From Candidatus Zhuqueibacterota bacterium (lineage in GTDB: Bacteria; SM23-31; B21-G16), in NCBI GenBank assembly GCA_003644825.1, contig QNDJ01000041.1, forward strand, positions 1-9,154: 9,154 nt of DNA. The letters are read 5' to 3'. Shown piece by piece: positions 6,637-9,154 of this stretch. Both the position numbers and the translations under genes were made by a program. A model generated the notes under the pieces. It was not told where the DNA came from, did no database searches, and saw only the letters and a program-made list of their open reading frames with translations. How positions within the stretch are numbered: the stretch's first letter is position 1; every line of letters starts with the position of its first letter.

Positions 6637-8658
6637 ATGAAGAAAATCATAGTAATCGTATCTATTTTTTTAATATTTCCTTATATTTGCCTTTCACAAC
6701 AGGTGCAAAAAAGAACCCCTACGATTGATGAATTGTTGAGTCTCAAGAGTCTGGGTAGCACTGCAATTTCTCCAGATGGAAAATATGTAGCATATTCAGT
6801 AAGAGAAACAGACTGGAAACATAACAGATATATATCTCAGATATGGATTGCTGAAATAGAAACAGGAGAGAACTTTCAGCTTACAAGAGGAAAAAACTCT
6901 GCTGGAAGTTTTAGATGGTCACCGGATGGAAAATGGCTGGCTTTTCTCACACAAAGAGATATGCCTGCTGAAGGAACTGCACCCGGAGAAAAGAAAAATG
7001 GTAAAATTGCTTCTACTCAAATCTGGTTAATTTCACCGAGAGGAGGTGAAGCTTTTCCCCTTACAAAATGTGAGAGAAGCATTATCAGTTTCAGATGGTC
7101 ACCGAATGGTAAAAAAATTGCCTATACAACCTCACAACCTCAATCAAAAAAAATGAAAAACAGAAAAGAAAAATACAGTGATTTTAAAATAGTCGAAAAA
7201 GATTATACAATGAATGAATTGTGGGTTATTGATATAAATACTGGAAAAACAAAAAAATTGATTTCTGAAAAAGATAAAAATATAAATCAGTTTTCCTGGT
7301 CTCCAGATGGAAGTAAATTTGCCCTTACAATAGTTACTGACCCAACACCAAAAGGATTTGAAACAGCTGATATTTATATATTCAACCAGGTGGATAGCTC
7401 ATTAGAAAAACTGGTTTCCTATAAAGGGCCGGACAGTTCACCTGTATGGTCACCAGATGGATACTATATTGCTTTTAATTCCAGTATGGGAAGAAATGAT
7501 TTTTATTATTGCAACACTGAAATATGCATTGTACGGGTTGATGGGGGAAAAGTTGAAAAACTTACTGGAGATTTTGATGAAAATGCTTACATAATGAGCT
7601 GGGAAGAAAAAGGTATATATTTTACTGCATTACAGAGAACTTATTATCATCTTTTTCTTTTAAACCCTTTGACAAAAAAGATAAAGAGGATAACAGAATC
7701 CTATGAATTTTTTGGGTATTCTTATTCTCTTTCAAAAGATTTAAATTTGATGACTTTTGTAAGTGCAGATGCTGAACATATTGGTGAAGTGTGTTATTCG
7801 ATGGTGGATAATTTTCAGCCTCACAGACTTACTGATATGAATGACCAGATTAAAGATTTTACACTGGGAAAAAGGGAACTTATTCGTTGGGTTTCAAAAG
7901 ATGGAACGGAAATTGAAGGTGTCCTGTATAAACCTGCTGATTTTGACCCCGGGAAAAAATATCCACTTCTTGTAATTATTCATGGAGGTCCTACAGGAAT
8001 TAACAGGGCATTATTAGACCCCCAGCAGCGGTATTATCCTATTGAACAATGGCTTGCTAAAGGGGCAGTAATACTCCGTCCCAATTACAGGGGTAGTGCA
8101 GGTTACGGGGAGAAATTTCGTTCTCTAAATGTCAGAAATCTCGGTGTTGGTGATGCCTGGGATGTAATTTCTGGAGTTGATTATCTAATTTCTCTGGGTT
8201 TTGTTGATGAGAGTAGAGTTGGAGCAATGGGCTGGAGTCAGGGCGGATACATTTCTGCCTTTCTTGCTACCAATAGTAACAGATTTAAAGCTATTTCAGT
8301 TGGTGCTGGAATATCTGATTGGATGACATATTATGTTAATACAGACATTACTCCTTTTACTATCCAGTACCTTAAAGCTAATCCCTGGGATGACCCCGAG
8401 ATATATGCAAAAACATCACCAATTACAAATATCAAAAATGCAACTACTCCAACACTAATACAACACGGCGAATTTGATAAAAGGGTACCAATACCCAATG
8501 GATTTGAATTATACAGAGGTTTGAAGGACCAGAATGTGCCTGTAAAAATGATTGTTTATAAAGGTTTTGGCCATGGTATTACAAAACCGAAATCTAACAG
8601 AGCTGTATTACAACATAACTGGGAATGGTTCAACAAATGGATCTGGGGGGAAGAATAA
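6637..8658 (+). CDS. Exported S9 family (prolyl oligopeptidase/acylaminoacyl-peptidase-like) serine peptidase
   Basis: A 673-residue peptidase expected to cleave short peptides or release acylated or proline-containing N-termini outside the cytoplasm. Residues 1-20 form a signal peptide (MKK, a hydrophobic core, then CLS before QQ). C18 does not sit in a proper lipobox, so periplasmic rather than lipoprotein is favoured. Residues 30-400 hold a beta-propeller with five clear PD40/TolB-type repeats centred on WSPDG-like motifs near 45, 95, 155, 221 and 271. The alpha/beta-hydrolase domain follows: oxyanion-region HGGPTG (449-454), RPNYRGSAGYG (481-491), nucleophile elbow GWSQGG with S534, HGEFDKRVP with D614, and GFGHG with H646. 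The triad is complete and the length is normal for the family. AGGAG at 6622-6626 precedes the ATG by ten bases. A lysine-rich insert lies at about 170-190. Confidence 0.93.
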   Translation: MKKIIVIVSIFLIFPYICLSQQVQKRTPTIDELLSLKSLGSTAISPDGKYVAYSVRETDWKHNRYISQIWIAEIETGENFQLTRGKNSAGSFRWSPDGKWLAFLTQRDMPAEGTAPGEKKNGKIASTQIWLISPRGGEAFPLTKCERSIISFRWSPNGKKIAYTTSQPQSKKMKNRKEKYSDFKIVEKDYTMNELWVIDINTGKTKKLISEKDKNINQFSWSPDGSKFALTIVTDPTPKGFETADIYIFNQVDSSLEKLVSYKGPDSSPVWSPDGYYIAFNSSMGRNDFYYCNTEICIVRVDGGKVEKLTGDFDENAYIMSWEEKGIYFTALQRTYYHLFLLNPLTKKIKRITESYEFFGYSYSLSKDLNLMTFVSADAEHIGEVCYSMVDNFQPHRLTDMNDQIKDFTLGKRELIRWVSKDGTEIEGVLYKPADFDPGKKYPLLVIIHGGPTGINRALLDPQQRYYPIEQWLAKGAVILRPNYRGSAGYGEKFRSLNVRNLGVGDAWDVISGVDYLISLGFVDESRVGAMGWSQGGYISAFLATNSNRFKAISVGAGISDWMTYYVNTDITPFTIQYLKANPWDDPEIYAKTSPITNIKNATTPTLIQHGEFDKRVPIPNGFELYRGLKDQNVPVKMIVYKGFGHGITKPKSNRAVLQHNWEWFNKWIWGEE

Positions 8659-8775
8659 TAATAAACTTTACTTTGTCCAGGGTTTAGTAGAGAAGTGTTA
8701 GTATTTATAAGAACAACTAATTAAATACTTTCAAGATTATCTTATATACTATCGCTACTTGTAGTTATATCTCTA

Positions 8776-8818
8776 ACAGATTTGATAGAAATAACGAATT
8801 ACGCAGATTAAACGAATT
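8776..8818. repeat. Short degenerate direct repeat with about 9-10 nt period
   Basis: Related units occur nearly head to tail: AACAGATTT (8776-8784), then after a gap ACGAATT (8794-8800), ACGCAGATT (8801-8809) and AAACGAATT (8810-8818). The units share the pattern ACG or ACA followed by ATT. Such NCGNATT-type low-complexity arrays are common in intergenic DNA of some AT-rich bacteria. With only three or four imperfect units, chance cannot be excluded. Confidence 0.35.
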
Positions 8819-8874
8819 TATATTTTTACTGAAAATATTTTCTGGATACTTCCTGACTGTATGGTTGTGGTTAT

Positions 8875-8918
8875 AAAAAATCTAATCTCAAGCTGGAAAC
8901 TTGAGTTACCATTTTTTT
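8875..8918. terminator. Bidirectional intrinsic terminator-like hairpin
   Basis: CTCAAG (8887-8892) pairs with CTTGAG (8900-8905) around a 7-nt loop. The stem extends outward through TAA/TTA pairs with one bulged base. A run of seven T (8912-8918) follows on the plus strand, and six A (8875-8880) precede it, giving a T-run for minus-strand transcripts. The stem is only moderately GC-rich. It sits about 230 bp after the S9 peptidase stop and would serve both converging transcription units. Confidence 0.5.
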
Positions 8919-9029
8919 ATCTACAAACATTTTACCTTTACGGGGTTTAAAAAAACAACTAATCGCTCGAATTTCTCTAATTGTGTGTAAAAATAGTCTT
9001 TTCAGAGACTTTCAGATTATATTTACCTC

Positions 9030-9050
9030 TACCAGAATTCTATTCTGGTA
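9030..9050. repeat. Perfect 9-bp inverted repeat (hairpin) at the right edge
   Basis: TACCAGAAT (9030-9038) is the exact reverse complement of ATTCTGGTA (9042-9050), with a 3-nt TCT spacer. It has no T-tract on either side, so it is a poor intrinsic terminator. It may be an RNA-stabilising 3' stem, an attenuated terminator or a protein-binding site. It overlaps the end of the possible minus-strand reading frame at the window edge. Confidence 0.55.
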
Positions 9051-9154
9051 ATGATGTTTTAGTAGTTCTATGTAAGCAAACCAGCGCAAGTATTCCTGCT
9101 CCACAGGTTTTTATTTCTAATATTTCTTTAATTAAAGATTCCAGTGTGTTATAG
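9040..9154 (-). CDS. Possible C-terminal end of an unidentified minus-strand gene (partial)
   Basis: The minus strand is open from the right window edge for 37 codons to a TAG at 9042-9040. The peptide has an amphipathic helix-like start (TLESLIKEILEI), then GAGILALVCLHRTTKT and ends SLPE. This helix, then small residues, then a hydrophobic strand ending in a basic residue is reminiscent of the end of ComF/phosphoribosyltransferase-type domains. The similarity is too weak to name a product. The stop codon falls in the loop region of the 9-bp hairpin. A start codon, if real, lies beyond the window. An open frame this short could occur by chance, so the call is tentative; convergent orientation with a bidirectional terminator between supports it slightly. 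Confidence 0.35.
   Translation of the reverse strand, partial: YNTLESLIKEILEIKTCGAGILALVCLHRTTKTSLPE

Larger units (their letters stand above)
8659..9039. other. Non-coding stretch between apparently convergent genes
   Basis: About 380 bp with no ORF that I would defend on either strand. It is AT-rich and stop-dense. Besides the terminator-like hairpin and the degenerate repeat listed separately, it contains an 8-bp AT-only-biased inverted repeat AGTATTTA/TAAATACT (8700-8707 and 8722-8729, loop 14) shortly after the peptidase stop. It also has a 5-bp stem AGTCT/AGACT (8995-8999 and 9006-9010). Neither has a convincing T-tract. No RNA gene is recognised. Confidence 0.6.

Noticed and set aside
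6388-6637. Two minus-strand frames over the end of the radical SAM gene
   Set aside because: The overlapping plus-strand frame continues with family-like sequence to its stop. The minus-strand frames have low-complexity composition and no ribosome site.
6637-6700. Lipoprotein signal on the S9 peptidase
   Set aside because: C18 is preceded by P-Y-I rather than a lipobox such as L-A-G. A signal peptidase I site before QQ fits better.
1-9154. CRISPR array, insertion sequence, integrase, toxin-antitoxin or phage defence genes
   Set aside because: No regularly spaced repeats, transposase or integrase motifs, small paired ORFs or known defence domains were seen in any part of the window.

Overview
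The window is about 9.2 kb of AT-rich DNA, roughly one third G+C by eye. It is densely packed with ordinary bacterial housekeeping and accessory genes. I see no rRNA, tRNA, CRISPR array, transposase or phage gene. A Gram-negative-type, probably anaerobic bacterium is suggested by several features: an N-terminal export signal ending in a Ser-Gln-Gln start of the mature protein on a beta-propeller S9 peptidase, two Fe-S-dependent proteins (an NBP35/Mrp ATPase and a radical SAM protein), frequent GTG/TTG starts and good AGGAGG ribosome sites. The phylum cannot be fixed from this sequence; low-GC members of candidate groups or of the Bacteroidota/Ignavibacteria range are possible guesses only.

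Layout. (1) Positions 1-2173, minus strand: a cation-chloride cotransporter of the SLC12 type, cut off at its C-terminus by the window edge. It starts at a TTG, and its first in-frame Met codon is about 600 nt into the gene. (2) Positions 2174-2428: a divergent AT-rich promoter region. (3) Positions 2429-5295, plus strand: a tight three-gene operon encoding a DUF4213/DUF364 Rossmann-like protein, a PLP-dependent Cys/Met-metabolism enzyme of the gamma-lyase family, and an NBP35/Mrp-type Fe-S carrier ATPase. (4) A 95-bp gap containing an inverted repeat and a possible promoter. (5) Positions 5391-8658: a B12-binding-type radical SAM protein (resembling the MJ_1487 family), followed after 22 bp by an exported S9 prolyl-oligopeptidase-family peptidase. 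(6) Positions 8659-9154: about 380 bp of apparently non-coding DNA with a bidirectional terminator-like hairpin and a short degenerate repeat, then a possible C-terminal end of another minus-strand gene at the right edge.

How the genes may work together. The 2429-5295 operon joins an enzyme family that cleaves or forms C-S bonds (releasing or using reduced sulfur), an Fe-S cluster carrier, and a protein of a family described as a putative heavy-metal chelator. A radical SAM enzyme that needs a [4Fe-4S] cluster follows directly. A sulfur/Fe-S/metal-handling theme is a reasonable inference but is not proven by the sequence. The exported peptidase probably supports peptide catabolism, and the transporter ion balance. 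I found no clear new defence system or mobile element. The most useful leads are the conserved-looking DUF364/C-S lyase/NBP35 cluster, the uncharacterised radical SAM protein paired with an exported peptidase, and the bacterial NKCC-like transporter.
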